A DNA stretch of 64,000 nucleotides, taken from positions 62,001-126,000 of the forward strand of contig NZ_KB894104.1 in the NCBI RefSeq assembly GCF_000374305.1. The letters are read 5' to 3'. Numbering within the stretch: the first letter of the stretch is position 1; every line of letters begins with the position of its first letter. Shown here one piece after another: positions 25,001-33,917 of the stretch. Both the position numbers and the translations under genes were made by a program. The notes under the pieces were generated by a model that was not told the DNA's origin, did not search any database, and saw only the letters and a list, made by a program, of their open reading frames with translations. Origin of the DNA: Actinomadura flavalba DSM 45200. GTDB taxonomy: Bacteria; Actinomycetota; Actinomycetes; Streptosporangiales; Streptosporangiaceae.

Positions 25001-25424
25001 TGCGGTAGGGGACGTCGCCGGGCACGGGGAACGCGACGCCGGTCGCGGCGGCGTCGCCGGGCGCGGCCAGGAAGTCGCTCTCCACGACCCAGGAACGTTC
25101 CGATCTGCCGTCCCGGCTGCGCGTCACGAGCCACCGGTCCGGCACGGCGGGGACGTCGGTGGCGCCGTCGCGCTGCGTCAGCCGGGTGAGCGCGTCGGGC
25201 AGCGACCAGTGCAGGTGGACGCCGGGCCGCAGCAGGAAGTCCTGGTCGGTGAACGCGTCCGGCAGGACCTGGTCGCTGAGGTAGGGCACGCCCGGCCGGA
25301 CGTCGCGCCCGGTGACGGGGTCCACGTACGGGAGGCGGCTGAAGTCGACCGGCTCCACCACCCCGACCGCCGTGTCGAGGTGCAGCGCCGCCAGCCGTAC
25401 CGGCACCACGAGTACTTCGGCCAT
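22038..25424 (-). CDS. large-operon protein 1, unknown function (1128 aa)
   Basis: The first gene of the six-gene operon. ATG 25424 has AGGGAG five bases upstream. The protein has no signal peptide, membrane helix or domain that I recognise. The N-terminus (about 1-80) reads like a substrate-facing beta domain ending RPGVHLHWSLPDALTR. The middle (about 380-470) is helical and coiled-coil-like, with NRLNVAQEALDRAGEESV and YLEWQIDHLDDRAGLLRGLD. A tryptophan-rich block HNPWHPVLLHWEAEF follows. The C-terminus ends near a HRWSWRERNPAGW motif. A structural or scaffold role is possible but unproven. Confidence 0.8.
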   Translation of the reverse strand: MAEVLVVPVRLAALHLDTAVGVVEPVDFSRLPYVDPVTGRDVRPGVPYLSDQVLPDAFTDQDFLLRPGVHLHWSLPDALTRLTQRDGATDVPAVPDRWLVTRSRDGRSERSWVVESDFLAAPGDAAATGVAFPVPGDVPYRRLGRAVPLEQWRRDAPGDRLAPLTAIGHGDPAFAAFYPGCHSVFGLHDPDHATARPPSGTRYDIVGWFTDPDRDALARLATGDGWRAALADGRGWGVPDGSARPGSAVCHAALVFRPDGRTVSPLLRPDDAGVFVGATATEALAAHLGAVLPGVSPDEAENLLEALAHADELETRPLDAAVRLAAERHADGFRPVPSGQAWTIRREDRPGADPATRQLREALTLPRSIGDLLNRLNVAQEALDRAGEESVSLRERLFADWHRYQQSAHPGAGLRESYPDPDEVRAYLEWQIDHLDDRAGLLRGLDDAVTAARAALDSALAAFDRDAAAPAGAAFVVQPVPAPVFHLPAEPVVLLTGDPATPSDRHGRDGAGRPDGLLPCRVVTAADPRDPAALGTAVTAGAPAPDVWAHNPWHPVLLHWEAEFLALGGPGDNDDAAYAPTFVTDAYELPPGAADLRARPGYEAPTRPASVYTGTTVLSQSAGPVLAARVLRYLAGALPPEYTKATGTALDPADVQKDPDALLTWYAEHGADARLRTLVALYRHLAEHENATLAQVLGGFNDALVMRRLVRQLPVQDPHAFPDYRDFARDVARATGDDTRHAPDPLSGFHPVRAGAMRLTRLRIVDNFGVACDLDASDVATTARTRVEGRPGWAAMPPRLAQPSRLTFRWLDSDHGEREMNDVPVTSPVCGWVVPDDLDDGLAFHADDGTPLGLLTAVPDPDAPALARWRPAPGGGVPTAEAIPNPHLRAVAARVRAGGPDALAAFVAALDDLTAGVEPEDHDLGAFTVRPLAVLRARLDLELMGLPAVHQDWNVFRQDMRRSTRDTTGFPAVALPVRVGAADRLGDGLAGYWREDDATGAFRPVTTAPPLTVAADLPPVVLTLLADPRAPIHVTSGVLPGQAVSVPPAQYRTALDALRVTAFTAPVLLDGESLALPLPDVAGHRWSWRERNPAGWTDRPPDPVHDDAGAPARLVAREGWLTLLPDDA

Positions 25425-25745
25425 CCGCGCTCCCTGCATCCGACCCGTCCGGCGCCGCAGATTACCGACGCGCGAAATATGTCGGATAGGCCGCGCAGAG
25501 GGCCGTTAGCACGGCCGGTGACTTCCTGCCCTCCCACCGAAGACTCATTTACCTATCCACCGAGCACTTCCGCCGCACACCCCGCTGACCTGCGAGAATC
25601 TGGACCGGTCGCCGCGCGGCGACCGTCCGGCCCGCCACCGCCGGAACGCCACGCGGCCAGGTGTGGACGCGAAAGGAGAACGCCCCCCGCCGCGTTTCCC
25701 CCGCCTTACTTCTCCCTTTACGCGAGGCAGGTCAGACCGAAACCG
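25425..25745. other. gene-free region upstream of the large operon
   Basis: A 321-bp region that must contain the promoter of the six-gene operon (leftward) and the end of the ligA transcript. It is more AT-rich than its surroundings around 25465-25560. TAATCT and CATATT on the minus strand are possible -10 elements, without a good -35. A perfect 20-bp palindrome lies at 25606-25625. Confidence 0.5.
25606..25625. repeat. 20-bp perfect palindrome
   Basis: CGGTCGCC, GCGC, GGCGACCG: eight-base arms around a self-complementary centre, about 120 bp downstream of ligA and 180 bp upstream of the large operon. It lacks a T tract. It may be a weak ligA terminator or a protein-binding site. Confidence 0.45.
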
Positions 25746-27854
25746 TCAGAGGTAGGCCGCGACGCGGGCGGCGAACTCTTCCGGGGTGACGATCTCGACG
25801 TCGAGGGACTCGGCCTTGGTGCGCTTGGAACCCGCTTTCTCACCCGCGACGAGCAGGGAGGTGCGGGCGGAGACCGAGGACGCGGCGCGGCCTCCCGCGC
25901 GTTCGACCAGTTCGTTGACCTCGTTGCGGGTGAGGGCCGCTAGAGGGCCCGTCATGGAGCCGGTGACGACGACGGACAGGCCCGCCAGCGGCAGGTCGGC
26001 GTCCGCTTCGGCGGGGGTCGCCTCGCCCGGTTCGGCGGCGGCTTCGGCGGCCTCGGCCTCGGCGGCCAGGCGGGCGGAGCGCGGGACGGTGCCCGGTTCG
26101 GTCATCGTCAGCCCCGCGGCGGCGAGCCTGCCGATGAGGGCGTCCAGGTCGGCGATCTCGGCGGTGAGGAGCGCGGCGCGCTCGGGGCCGACGCCCTCGA
26201 CCTCCTGGAACGCGTCGGCGTCGGCGGCGCGGATCTCGTCCATGGTGCCGAAGTGGCGGGCGATGCGGCGGGACATGGACCGCCCGGTGCCCCGGATGCC
26301 GAGCGCGCAGAAGACCTTGTTCAGCGGCTTGCGGCGTGCGGCGTCGAAGGCGGCGAGAAGGTTGTCGGTGCTGGTCTCGCCCATGCGGTCGAGGGTGAGC
26401 AGGTCGTCGCGGGTGAGGGTGAACAGGTCGGCGAAGTCGGTGATGAGCCCGGCCGCGACGAGCTGGTCGATGATCTTCTCACCGAGGCCCTCGATGTCGA
26501 GCTGGTCGCGGCCGACCGCGTATCGGACGGACGCGACCGCGTGGCACCCGCGCCCGCGCACGCACCGCCACCGCTGCTGGGAGTCGTCGATGGCGTCGCC
26601 GCAGCGCGGGCAGCACTCCGGCGCGGGAATGGGCTGCTCGTCGCCGGTGCGCAGGTGCACGACGGGCGCCTCCACGCGCGGGATCACGTCGCCGGCCTTG
26701 TACACGGTGACGTGGTCGCCGACGCGCAGGTCGCGGCGGGCGATGTCGGCGGCGTTGTGCAGCGTGGCGTAGGTGATGACCGAGCCGTCGACCTCGACGG
26801 GCTCCAGCACGGCGCGCGGCGCGATGACGCCGGTGCGCCCGACGTTCCACTCCACCCCGACCAGCTTGGTGATCTTCTCGGTGGCGGGGAGCTTGTAGGC
26901 GACGGCCCAGCGCGGCGCGCGCGAGGACAGCCCGGCGTCGCGCTGGTCGGCGGAGTGGTCGGCCTTGACGACGATGCCGTCGATGCCGAACGCCAGCTCG
27001 GCGCGCAGCGCGGCGATCGCGTCGACGCGGGCCTGGATCTCCCGCACCGACGCGCAGGTGGTGCCCGCGACGGGCGTGGAGTCGGTGGTGGCGGCGCCGA
27101 GCGCGGCGACCCACGTCATGATCTCGCTGTGCGGGAGGTCGTGCGCGGGCAGCGCCTCGCCCAGCGGCAGCGCACCGTAGGCGAAGAACGTCATCTCGAC
27201 CGCGTACGTGCGCTCGCGCGTGCGCAGCGACCCGGCCGCCGCGCTGCGCGGGTTGGCGAACGGGGTGCCGCCCGCCTCGGTGCGCGCGGTGGTGGCCGCC
27301 TCGAACTGCGCGTGCGTCATCAGCACCTCGCCGCGCAGCTCGACCGTGACGGGTTCGGTGAGCCGGTCGGGCAGGCCGCGCACGAGCCCGATGGCGTGCG
27401 AGACGTCCTCACCGGCGGTGCCGTCGCCGCGCGTGACGAGCTGGACGAGCCGCCCGCCCCGGTACCGCGCGGAGATCGCCAGCCCGTCGAGCTTGGGTTC
27501 GACGCTCCACCGCGCGACCGGCCGCCCGATCCGCCGTTCCAGGCCCGCCGCCCACGACACCAGGTCGTCGGGCGAGAACACGTTGTCGAGCGAGAGCATC
27601 GGCACCGTGTGCGGGACGTCCCCGACGACCGCTCCCCCGGCCACCTTCCCGACCGGCGACTCGGCCAGCACGTGCCCGGGGTGCGCCTCCTCGTAGGCGG
27701 CGATGCCCCGGACGAGCCGGTCGAAGGCGTCGTCGTCGAGGGTGGAGTCGCCCGCGCCGTAGTAGGCGGCGGACGCGGCGACGGCGGTCTGGACGGCGGC
27801 GGCGTACGCGGCCTGGTCGGCGATCTCGGCCGCGGCGGCGGGTGTCTCGGTCAT
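25746..27854 (-). CDS. ligA: NAD-dependent DNA ligase LigA
   Basis: A 702-residue ligase with the full family layout: an N-terminal Ia domain, the adenylation domain with catalytic Lys at 121 in [11 protein letters not shown] fold, a four-Cys zinc finger (CPRCG...C...C near residue 410-435), helix-hairpin-helix repeats (about 470-580), and a C-terminal BRCT domain (about 620-702). It seals nicks in DNA using NAD. An alanine/glutamate-rich linker precedes the BRCT domain. ATG 27854 is chosen by similarity and a nearby GGAG. The gene is not beside gatC/gatA/gatB, where many actinomycetes carry ligA, so a second copy elsewhere is possible. Confidence 0.94.
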   Translation of the reverse strand: MTETPAAAAEIADQAAYAAAVQTAVAASAAYYGAGDSTLDDDAFDRLVRGIAAYEEAHPGHVLAESPVGKVAGGAVVGDVPHTVPMLSLDNVFSPDDLVSWAAGLERRIGRPVARWSVEPKLDGLAISARYRGGRLVQLVTRGDGTAGEDVSHAIGLVRGLPDRLTEPVTVELRGEVLMTHAQFEAATTARTEAGGTPFANPRSAAAGSLRTRERTYAVEMTFFAYGALPLGEALPAHDLPHSEIMTWVAALGAATTDSTPVAGTTCASVREIQARVDAIAALRAELAFGIDGIVVKADHSADQRDAGLSSRAPRWAVAYKLPATEKITKLVGVEWNVGRTGVIAPRAVLEPVEVDGSVITYATLHNAADIARRDLRVGDHVTVYKAGDVIPRVEAPVVHLRTGDEQPIPAPECCPRCGDAIDDSQQRWRCVRGRGCHAVASVRYAVGRDQLDIEGLGEKIIDQLVAAGLITDFADLFTLTRDDLLTLDRMGETSTDNLLAAFDAARRKPLNKVFCALGIRGTGRSMSRRIARHFGTMDEIRAADADAFQEVEGVGPERAALLTAEIADLDALIGRLAAAGLTMTEPGTVPRSARLAAEAEAAEAAAEPGEATPAEADADLPLAGLSVVVTGSMTGPLAALTRNEVNELVERAGGRAASSVSARTSLLVAGEKAGSKRTKAESLDVEIVTPEEFAARVAAYL

Positions 27855-27960
27855 GGCTCCATTCTCGCGCGAACCTCTGACATTCCCGCGCTCCGATGAC
27901 CGGCCGGAAACCGTCCCATCACCGGCTTCGCACCTGACCCGCGCCATGACGGACGCCAGG

Positions 27961-29133
27961 TCACGGCACCAGTTCCTCGATGAGGTCGGCCGCGCGCCGG
28001 GTGCCGCCCTCCGCGCGCGTCTCCTCCCGGAGCGCGGCGAGCCGGGCGGCGACGGCCGGGTCGGCGGTGAGGTCGGTGAGCGCGGCGCGCAGCTCGTCCG
28101 GCGTGGCCGTCGCGGAGTCGAGCCGCCGCGCGACGCCCAGTTCCACGAGCCGGTCGGCGTTCATGAACTGGTCGACGGCCTGCGGCACCGCGATCATCGG
28201 GACGCCCGAGACCAGCCCCTCGTTGCAGCCGCCGCTGCCCGCGTGCGTGACGAACGCGTCGGCCTGGCGCAGGATGTCGCGCTGCGGCACCCAGCGGTGC
28301 ACCTCGACGTTCGCCGGGATCGGCCCGAGCGCGGCCTCGTCCACGCGGCCGCCGATCTGGAGGACGACGTGCCATCCGGGCAGGTCGCCGTAGGCGGCCA
28401 GGCAGGCGCGGTAGAAGTCGGGCACGTCGGTGTAGGACGAACCGAGCGAGACGAGCAGGACGTTCCCGGCGTCGGCGGGCCGCGTCCACGTCTCGGTCTC
28501 GCGCACGGGCAGGCACGGCCCGACGAACGTGAACCGCCCGGTGTCGACGCGGTCGGCGTTGGGCTGCATGGCGCGCGGGATGAGGACCAGGCCCCGGTCG
28601 GGCAGGCCGCCGAACTCCAGGAAGTCGTCCATGACGATGCCGTTGTCGGCCAGCCAGCCGGTGAACTTGGCCTGGAACGCGTGGCCCTGCGGCGTCTCGT
28701 GCATGTCCTTGAGCGCGTCGGCCATGTCGTCGGCGTAGCCGTCCCAGGCGACGGCCGACGGGGAGAGCTGCACGGACGGCACGCCGAGGTTCAGCGCGAG
28801 GGCGCGGGCGGCGTAGCCGGTGATGTCGTAGAGGAAGACGTCGGGGCGGTCGTTCGCGTACAGCTCGCGCAGGCGCGGCAGCATCGCGATCGCGTCGGTG
28901 AGGAAGACGTCCATCGCGCCCACCGCGTCGTCGGGCCACTCCTCCTTGCCGAGGATCGTGGAGGGGACGGGGAGCGGTTCGGCGCCGGTGGCGGCGATGC
29001 GCTCGGCGTAGGCGGGGTCGTTGGCGTACGTCACCCGGTGTCCGCGCGCCGCCAGCTCGCGCACGACCTCCAGACCGGGGTTGACGTGCCCGGGGAACGG
29101 CGTGCTGACCATGGCGATGTGGGAGCGAGTCAT
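27961..29133 (-). CDS. MGT family (macrolide-type) glycosyltransferase
   Basis: A 390-residue GT-B fold enzyme of family 1. The N-terminal acceptor domain begins [20 protein letters not shown]. The C-terminal UDP-sugar binding motif reads [22 protein letters not shown] followed by [17 protein letters not shown], with DQ as the sugar-contacting pair. Homologues glucosylate and inactivate macrolides or decorate natural products. ATG 29133 is chosen because GGTGGG lies upstream. A 21-bp TetR-type palindrome sits just before the gene, suggesting drug- or metabolite-induced expression. Confidence 0.88.
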   Translation of the reverse strand: MTRSHIAMVSTPFPGHVNPGLEVVRELAARGHRVTYANDPAYAERIAATGAEPLPVPSTILGKEEWPDDAVGAMDVFLTDAIAMLPRLRELYANDRPDVFLYDITGYAARALALNLGVPSVQLSPSAVAWDGYADDMADALKDMHETPQGHAFQAKFTGWLADNGIVMDDFLEFGGLPDRGLVLIPRAMQPNADRVDTGRFTFVGPCLPVRETETWTRPADAGNVLLVSLGSSYTDVPDFYRACLAAYGDLPGWHVVLQIGGRVDEAALGPIPANVEVHRWVPQRDILRQADAFVTHAGSGGCNEGLVSGVPMIAVPQAVDQFMNADRLVELGVARRLDSATATPDELRAALTDLTADPAVAARLAALREETRAEGGTRRAADLIEELVP

Positions 29134-29145
29134 GCGGCCCACCAT

Positions 29146-29166
29146 AACGAGACGATCCGTCTCGTT
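29146..29166. promoter_or_regulatory. TetR-type operator before the glycosyltransferase
   Basis: A perfect inverted repeat: AACGAGACG, three bases, CGTCTCGTT. It lies 13 bp upstream of the glycosyltransferase start codon, overlapping its promoter. The GAGACG/CGTCTC form is typical of TetR family sites. No intact TetR gene is in this window. Confidence 0.65.
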
Positions 29167-29267
29167 CAACTCATTTTCGCGGGCATCGCTCCTCGACCGT
29201 TACATGTTGGTGGAGACTTCGCCAACGCGACACCCCCGGGCACTCGGTGCGGCTTACCCTCCTGATC

Positions 29268-30953
29268 ATGCAGCTCAGAGCCGTAGTGATCGCCGGGGCG
29301 CTGGCGGCGGGTCTCGCCGCCGGAGCCGTCCCCGCCCAGGCGGCCCCCGCCGCGTGCGGCGACCCCGTCACGCACCAGATCGCCGACGTCCAGGGCGCCG
29401 GCGCCGCGACGCCGCTCGCCGGGCAGACCGTCCGCGTCGAGGGCGTCGTCACCGGCGACTTCCAGAACGCCGACCAGCTCAAGGGTTTCTTCGTCCAGGA
29501 CCCGACCCCCGACCGCGACCCCGCCACCTCCGACGGGATCTTCGTCTACGGCACGCAGCCGGTCGCCCCCGGCGACCGCGTCCGCGTCACCGGCCGCGTG
29601 TCGGAGTACAGCGGCGCCACGCAGATCACGCCGACCGCCGTCGACGCGTGCGGGCGGGGCTCGATCCGGCCCGCGCCCGTCCGCCTGCCGCTGCCGCCCG
29701 GCGTGACGCTGGAGCGGTACGAGGGCGTCCTGACCACGTTCCTCCAGCCGCTCACCGCCACCGAGACCTACCAGCTCGGCCGCTACGGCGAAGTGACGCT
29801 CGCGGCGGGCGGACGGCTCTACCAGCCGACCGACGGCCGGCCGGGCGTGACGCAGGCCGCCAACAACGCGCGCCGGCTGCTGCTCGACGACGGCTCCACC
29901 GTGCAGAACCCCGCGTCCGTGCCGTTCACCGCGCCGCGCGCGGTGCGGATCGGGGACGTGACCGCCGGGGTCACCGGCGTCGTCAGCGAGGCGTTCGGCC
30001 TGCACCGGCTCCAGCCGACCCGCAAGGTCACGTTCGCCCCGCTGAACGCGCGTCCGGCCCGGCCCGCCGCCGTGCGCGGCAACGTGAAGGTCGCGAGCTT
30101 CAACACGCTCAACTGGTTCACGACGCTGCGCTCGCGCGGCGCGACGACCGAGGCCGAGCGCGACCGGCAGCTCGCCAAGCTCGTCGCGGCCCTGCGCGGG
30201 CTGGACGCCGACGTCGTCGGCCTCATGGAGGTCGAGAACAACGGCGACACGGCGATCGGCGCGCTGGTGGAGGCGCTGAACGCGGCGGTCGGCGCGGGCA
30301 CGTACGCGTGGGTGCGGCACCCGTATCCGGGTGACGACCAGATCCACGTCGCGGCGATCTACAAGACCGCGAAGGTGCGCCCGCAGGGCGACGCGATCTC
30401 GTCGGACGACCCGGTGTACGACCGTCCGCCGCTGGTGCAGACGTTCGCGCCCGTCGCGGGCGGGACGCCGTTCACGCTGCTGGTCAACCACCTGAAGTCC
30501 AAGGGCTGCACGGACGCCACCGGCGGCGACGCCGACCAGGGCGACGGGCAGGGCTGCTACAACGCGCGCCGCGTCGCGCAGGCCACGGCGCTGCGCGACC
30601 TCGCGGCGTCGGTCCCGAACCCGCTGGTCCTCGGTGACCTCAACGCCTACGCCGCCGAGGACCCGGTGAAGATCCTCAAGGCGGCCGGGTTCGTCTCGCA
30701 GACCGAGCGGTACGTCCGTCCGGCCGACCGGTACAGCTACGTCTTCGACGGGCAGTCCGGCGAACTCGACCACGTCCTGGCGGGCGGCGGCCTCACCCGG
30801 AAGGTCTCCGGCGCGACGATCTGGCACATCAACGCCGACGAACCGCTGATCCTCGACTACAACACCGAGTACAACCCGCCGGGCCTCTACCGCCCCGACG
30901 CCTACCGCTCGTCCGACCACGACCCGGTCCTGGTGGGACTCGACCTGCGCTGA
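29268..30953 (+). CDS. secreted ExeM/NucH family endonuclease
   Basis: A 561-residue extracellular nuclease. The signal peptide MQLRAVVIAGALAAGLAAGA ends near AQA. An OB-like domain follows (about 40-130, ending before VDACGRG), then an endonuclease/exonuclease/phosphatase domain from about residue 265: VASFNTLNWF, GLMEVENNGD, NHLKSKGC, GDLNAY and SSDHDPVLV with the catalytic Asp-His. It should degrade extracellular DNA. TACCCT lies seven bases before the ATG, so the mRNA is probably leaderless. Its 3' end overlaps the convergent regulator gene by 52 bp. Confidence 0.92.
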   Translation: MQLRAVVIAGALAAGLAAGAVPAQAAPAACGDPVTHQIADVQGAGAATPLAGQTVRVEGVVTGDFQNADQLKGFFVQDPTPDRDPATSDGIFVYGTQPVAPGDRVRVTGRVSEYSGATQITPTAVDACGRGSIRPAPVRLPLPPGVTLERYEGVLTTFLQPLTATETYQLGRYGEVTLAAGGRLYQPTDGRPGVTQAANNARRLLLDDGSTVQNPASVPFTAPRAVRIGDVTAGVTGVVSEAFGLHRLQPTRKVTFAPLNARPARPAAVRGNVKVASFNTLNWFTTLRSRGATTEAERDRQLAKLVAALRGLDADVVGLMEVENNGDTAIGALVEALNAAVGAGTYAWVRHPYPGDDQIHVAAIYKTAKVRPQGDAISSDDPVYDRPPLVQTFAPVAGGTPFTLLVNHLKSKGCTDATGGDADQGDGQGCYNARRVAQATALRDLAASVPNPLVLGDLNAYAAEDPVKILKAAGFVSQTERYVRPADRYSYVFDGQSGELDHVLAGGGLTRKVSGATIWHINADEPLILDYNTEYNPPGLYRPDAYRSSDHDPVLVGLDLR

Positions 30954-33835
30954 TCCGGCCCTGGCCCGCCTCGCGCGAGGCGGGCCAGGGTGCGGTCGAC
31001 GTCGTGGCGTTCCGCCGGGGGCAGCGGCGCCCCGGACGCGGCGCGGGCGCGGGCGGCGGCGGCCAGGAGGCGGCGGGCCTCTTCGGGATGGCCGGTGCGT
31101 GCGGCGACGGCGGCCAGACCCTCCCGGGCGAGCGCGACGGCGCGCGGGTTGCCGGTGGCGCGGGCGGTCGCCAGGCCCTCCCGGTGCAGGTCGCCCGCGC
31201 GGTCGGTGTCGCCGCGCTGTTCCGCGACGTAGCCGAGTTCCGCGAGCAGCAGGGCGAGGCCGTGGCGGCCGTCGATGGCGCGGCACCAGGGCAGCCAGCG
31301 GGTCAGGATCGTCTCGGCGGTGTCCAGGTCGCCGCGGCGGCGGGCGGCCAGGGCCAGGCCGACGTCTGCGAAGTGTTCGCGCCGGACGTCGCCGTGCGCG
31401 GCGGCCAGGGCGGCGGCGCGGCGGTGCAGGTCGTCGGCGCGGGCGCCGTCGCCGGTGAGCAGCGCGACGCGGCCGAGCCGGGCCAGCCGGTCGGCGCGCT
31501 CCAGCGGCAGGTCCAGGTCCCCGGCGATGGTCACGGCCTCCTCGTGGAGGCGGGCGGCGCGCGGGTAGTCGCCGGTCGTCTCGGCCAGGGCGGCCAGCGT
31601 CTCGGTCGCCTGCATGCGGCCCCAGCCGTCCCCGACGTCGGCGAACAGCGCCGCGCCCTGCTCCCCGTGCCGGGCGGCCTCGGCCAGTTCGCCGGACATG
31701 TGCGCCTGCGCGGCGAGCAGCGTGTGCGCGGCGGCCGTCCCCCATCGGTCGCCCGACGCGGTGAACGCCTCCAGCGCCCGCCCGGCGTCCTCGGCCACCG
31801 CGCCGGTGTCACCGTAGGCGCTGCGCACCGACGCCAGCAGCCACAGCGCCCACGCCCGGTCGGCGTCCGCGACCCCCGCCAGCGCCGCCGCGACCCGCCC
31901 CGCCCGACGTCCGGCCGCGCCCCCGCGCTCAACCCCCCGCCCCGGCGACGTCCGGTCGCCGTGCGCGTCCTCTGCGTCGGCGTCCAGGAGGGCGAAGGCC
32001 AGTGCCCAGACCACTTGGCGGGCGGTCTTCGGTTCGGTGAGGGCGGTGCGGGCCGCGCGGACGCGTCCGCGCAGGAACCAGTACCAGCAGAGCGGTTCCA
32101 CGTCGCGCAGGGCCGCGAGGTTGCCCGCCTCGGCGTCGAGGCGGCGGAGCCAGCGGCCCTGGCCGGGGCCGCGCAGGCCCCGGTCGGCCTGTGCGGCGAG
32201 ATCCGCGTAGTACGCGCGGTGGCGGGCGCGGGTGGCGTCCTCCTCGCCCGCCTCGCGCAGGCGCTCCAGCGCGTACGCGGCGACCGACTCCAGCAGCCGG
32301 TACCGCCCGTCGGCGTGCACGACGAGCGAGCGGTCCACGAGGCGCGCCAGAACGTCCGCCGTGGCGCCGCCGACCCGTTCGGCGGCGTCCAGCGTGCAGC
32401 CGCCCGCGTGCACGGCCAGCCGCCGCAGCGCCGCGCGTTCCGGCTCGGGCAGCGGCTCCCAGCTCCAGTCCAGGACGGCGCGCAGCGTGCGCTGCCGGGC
32501 GGGCGCGTCGCGGCGGCCCGCCGACAGCAGCGCGAACCGGTCGTCCAGGCGGGCCGCGAGATCCTCCGCCGACAGGCCCCGGACGCGCGACGCGGCGAGT
32601 TCGAGCGCGAGCGGCAGCCCGTCCAGGCGGCGGCAGATCAGCGCGACGACGCCGGGTTCGGCGTCGAAGCCCGGTGCCGCGGCGGCGGCGCGCTCGCGGA
32701 ACAGCGCACCCGCGTCGTCCGGCGCGAGCGGCGGGACGGGACGCACCCGCTCGCCCTCGACGCCGAGCGGTTCCCGCGACGTGGCGAGCACGGTGACGCC
32801 GCCGCGCAGCAGCCCCGGGACGACCGCCGCGACGGCGTCGAGCACGTGCTCGCAGTTGTCCAGCACCAGGACCCGTCCGCGCAGCGCCGCCGCCACGGCG
32901 TCCCGCCCGGGTTCGTCACGCAGCCCGAGTGTGCGCGCGAGCAGCGTCCGCAGGTCCCCGCCCGAGGCGCCCGCCGACAGCGGCACGAGATCGGCCCAGT
33001 GCGCCCCCACCGCCCCGGCGACGGCCATCGCCACCCGCGTCTTGCCGACCCCGCCCGCCCCGGCGAGGGTCACCAGCGGTCCGGCGTCCACCATCGCGCG
33101 CACCTCGGCGACGAGCCCGTCCCGCCCCACCAGCGAGCTGACCGCCACCGGCGCTCCCCGTACGGCCGCCGCCTCGTCTTGGCGCAGGAGGGCGGCGTGC
33201 AGTGCCCGGAGCGGCGGGCTCGGGTCGACGCCCAGGGTGTCGCGCAGGTGGCGGCGCAGCGTCTCGTAGGCGGTGAGGGCGTCGGCGCGGCGGCCGGACG
33301 CGGCGAGGGCGCGGAGGTGCGCGGCGGCGAGGCTCTCGCGGAGCGGATGCGCGGCGACGAGCGGTGCCAGGTCCAGGGAGGGGTGCCGTTCGGCGGCGGT
33401 CAGGTACAGGTCGGTCAGACGGGCGCGCTCGGCGGCCGTGAAGGGCTCGTCGGCGAACTCCTCGTACGGTTCGCCGCGCCACAGCGCCAGCGCCTCGGCG
33501 TGCGCGCCGCGCGCGACCAGGTCGGTGAAGGCGGCGGCGTCGGTGCGGGCCGCGAGGGCGTAGCCGGGCGGGCGGGACGCGACGAGGGCGCGGGCGCCGG
33601 GCTCGGCGTCGTCCAGGGCGCGGCGGAGCTGGGAGACGCGGGCCTGGAGCGTCGCGGCGGGGTCGGCGGGGAGAGCGGCGCCCCACAGGTCGTCGATGAG
33701 GCGGGCGGCGGGGACGGTCGCGCCGCCGTGCGCGAGCAGGTCGGCCAGCAGCGCGCGGACCTTGCGGTCGCGGACGCGGACCGGCTTCCCGGCGTCCGTC
33801 CGGACCTCCAGCGGGCCGAGCACCCCGAAACGCAT
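30902..33835 (-). CDS. AfsR/SARP-type regulator with NB-ARC ATPase and TPR domains
   Basis: A 977-residue regulator. Residues 1-90 form an OmpR-like DNA-binding domain (VRDRKVRALLADLLAHGG, GYALAA), 95-240 a bacterial transcriptional activation domain, and 235-520 an NB-ARC-type ATPase with Walker A GAGGVGKT near 259 and Walker B VLVLDNCEH near 322. The C-terminal half is a tetratricopeptide-type repeat array. Such proteins activate target promoters, often for secondary metabolism, after ligand or ATP-dependent release. It is divergent from an imine-reductase-like gene, its probable target. A disordered stretch near 600 links ATPase to TPR. Confidence 0.88.
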   Translation of the reverse strand: MRFGVLGPLEVRTDAGKPVRVRDRKVRALLADLLAHGGATVPAARLIDDLWGAALPADPAATLQARVSQLRRALDDAEPGARALVASRPPGYALAARTDAAAFTDLVARGAHAEALALWRGEPYEEFADEPFTAAERARLTDLYLTAAERHPSLDLAPLVAAHPLRESLAAAHLRALAASGRRADALTAYETLRRHLRDTLGVDPSPPLRALHAALLRQDEAAAVRGAPVAVSSLVGRDGLVAEVRAMVDAGPLVTLAGAGGVGKTRVAMAVAGAVGAHWADLVPLSAGASGGDLRTLLARTLGLRDEPGRDAVAAALRGRVLVLDNCEHVLDAVAAVVPGLLRGGVTVLATSREPLGVEGERVRPVPPLAPDDAGALFRERAAAAAPGFDAEPGVVALICRRLDGLPLALELAASRVRGLSAEDLAARLDDRFALLSAGRRDAPARQRTLRAVLDWSWEPLPEPERAALRRLAVHAGGCTLDAAERVGGATADVLARLVDRSLVVHADGRYRLLESVAAYALERLREAGEEDATRARHRAYYADLAAQADRGLRGPGQGRWLRRLDAEAGNLAALRDVEPLCWYWFLRGRVRAARTALTEPKTARQVVWALAFALLDADAEDAHGDRTSPGRGVERGGAAGRRAGRVAAALAGVADADRAWALWLLASVRSAYGDTGAVAEDAGRALEAFTASGDRWGTAAAHTLLAAQAHMSGELAEAARHGEQGAALFADVGDGWGRMQATETLAALAETTGDYPRAARLHEEAVTIAGDLDLPLERADRLARLGRVALLTGDGARADDLHRRAAALAAAHGDVRREHFADVGLALAARRRGDLDTAETILTRWLPWCRAIDGRHGLALLLAELGYVAEQRGDTDRAGDLHREGLATARATGNPRAVALAREGLAAVAARTGHPEEARRLLAAAARARAASGAPLPPAERHDVDRTLARLARGGPGPDQRRSSPTRTGSWSDER

Positions 33836-33917
33836 GGTCACACCGTAAGCGCACCCGAAGGAGACCCGAACCCCCGCGCCGCAGAGTGGGGGCACCGTCC
33901 ACCGAAGGAGAACGATC

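Noticed and set aside
25606-25625. Palindrome as the ligA terminator
   Set aside because: No T tract and 120 bp from the stop codon, so kept only as a palindrome of unknown role.
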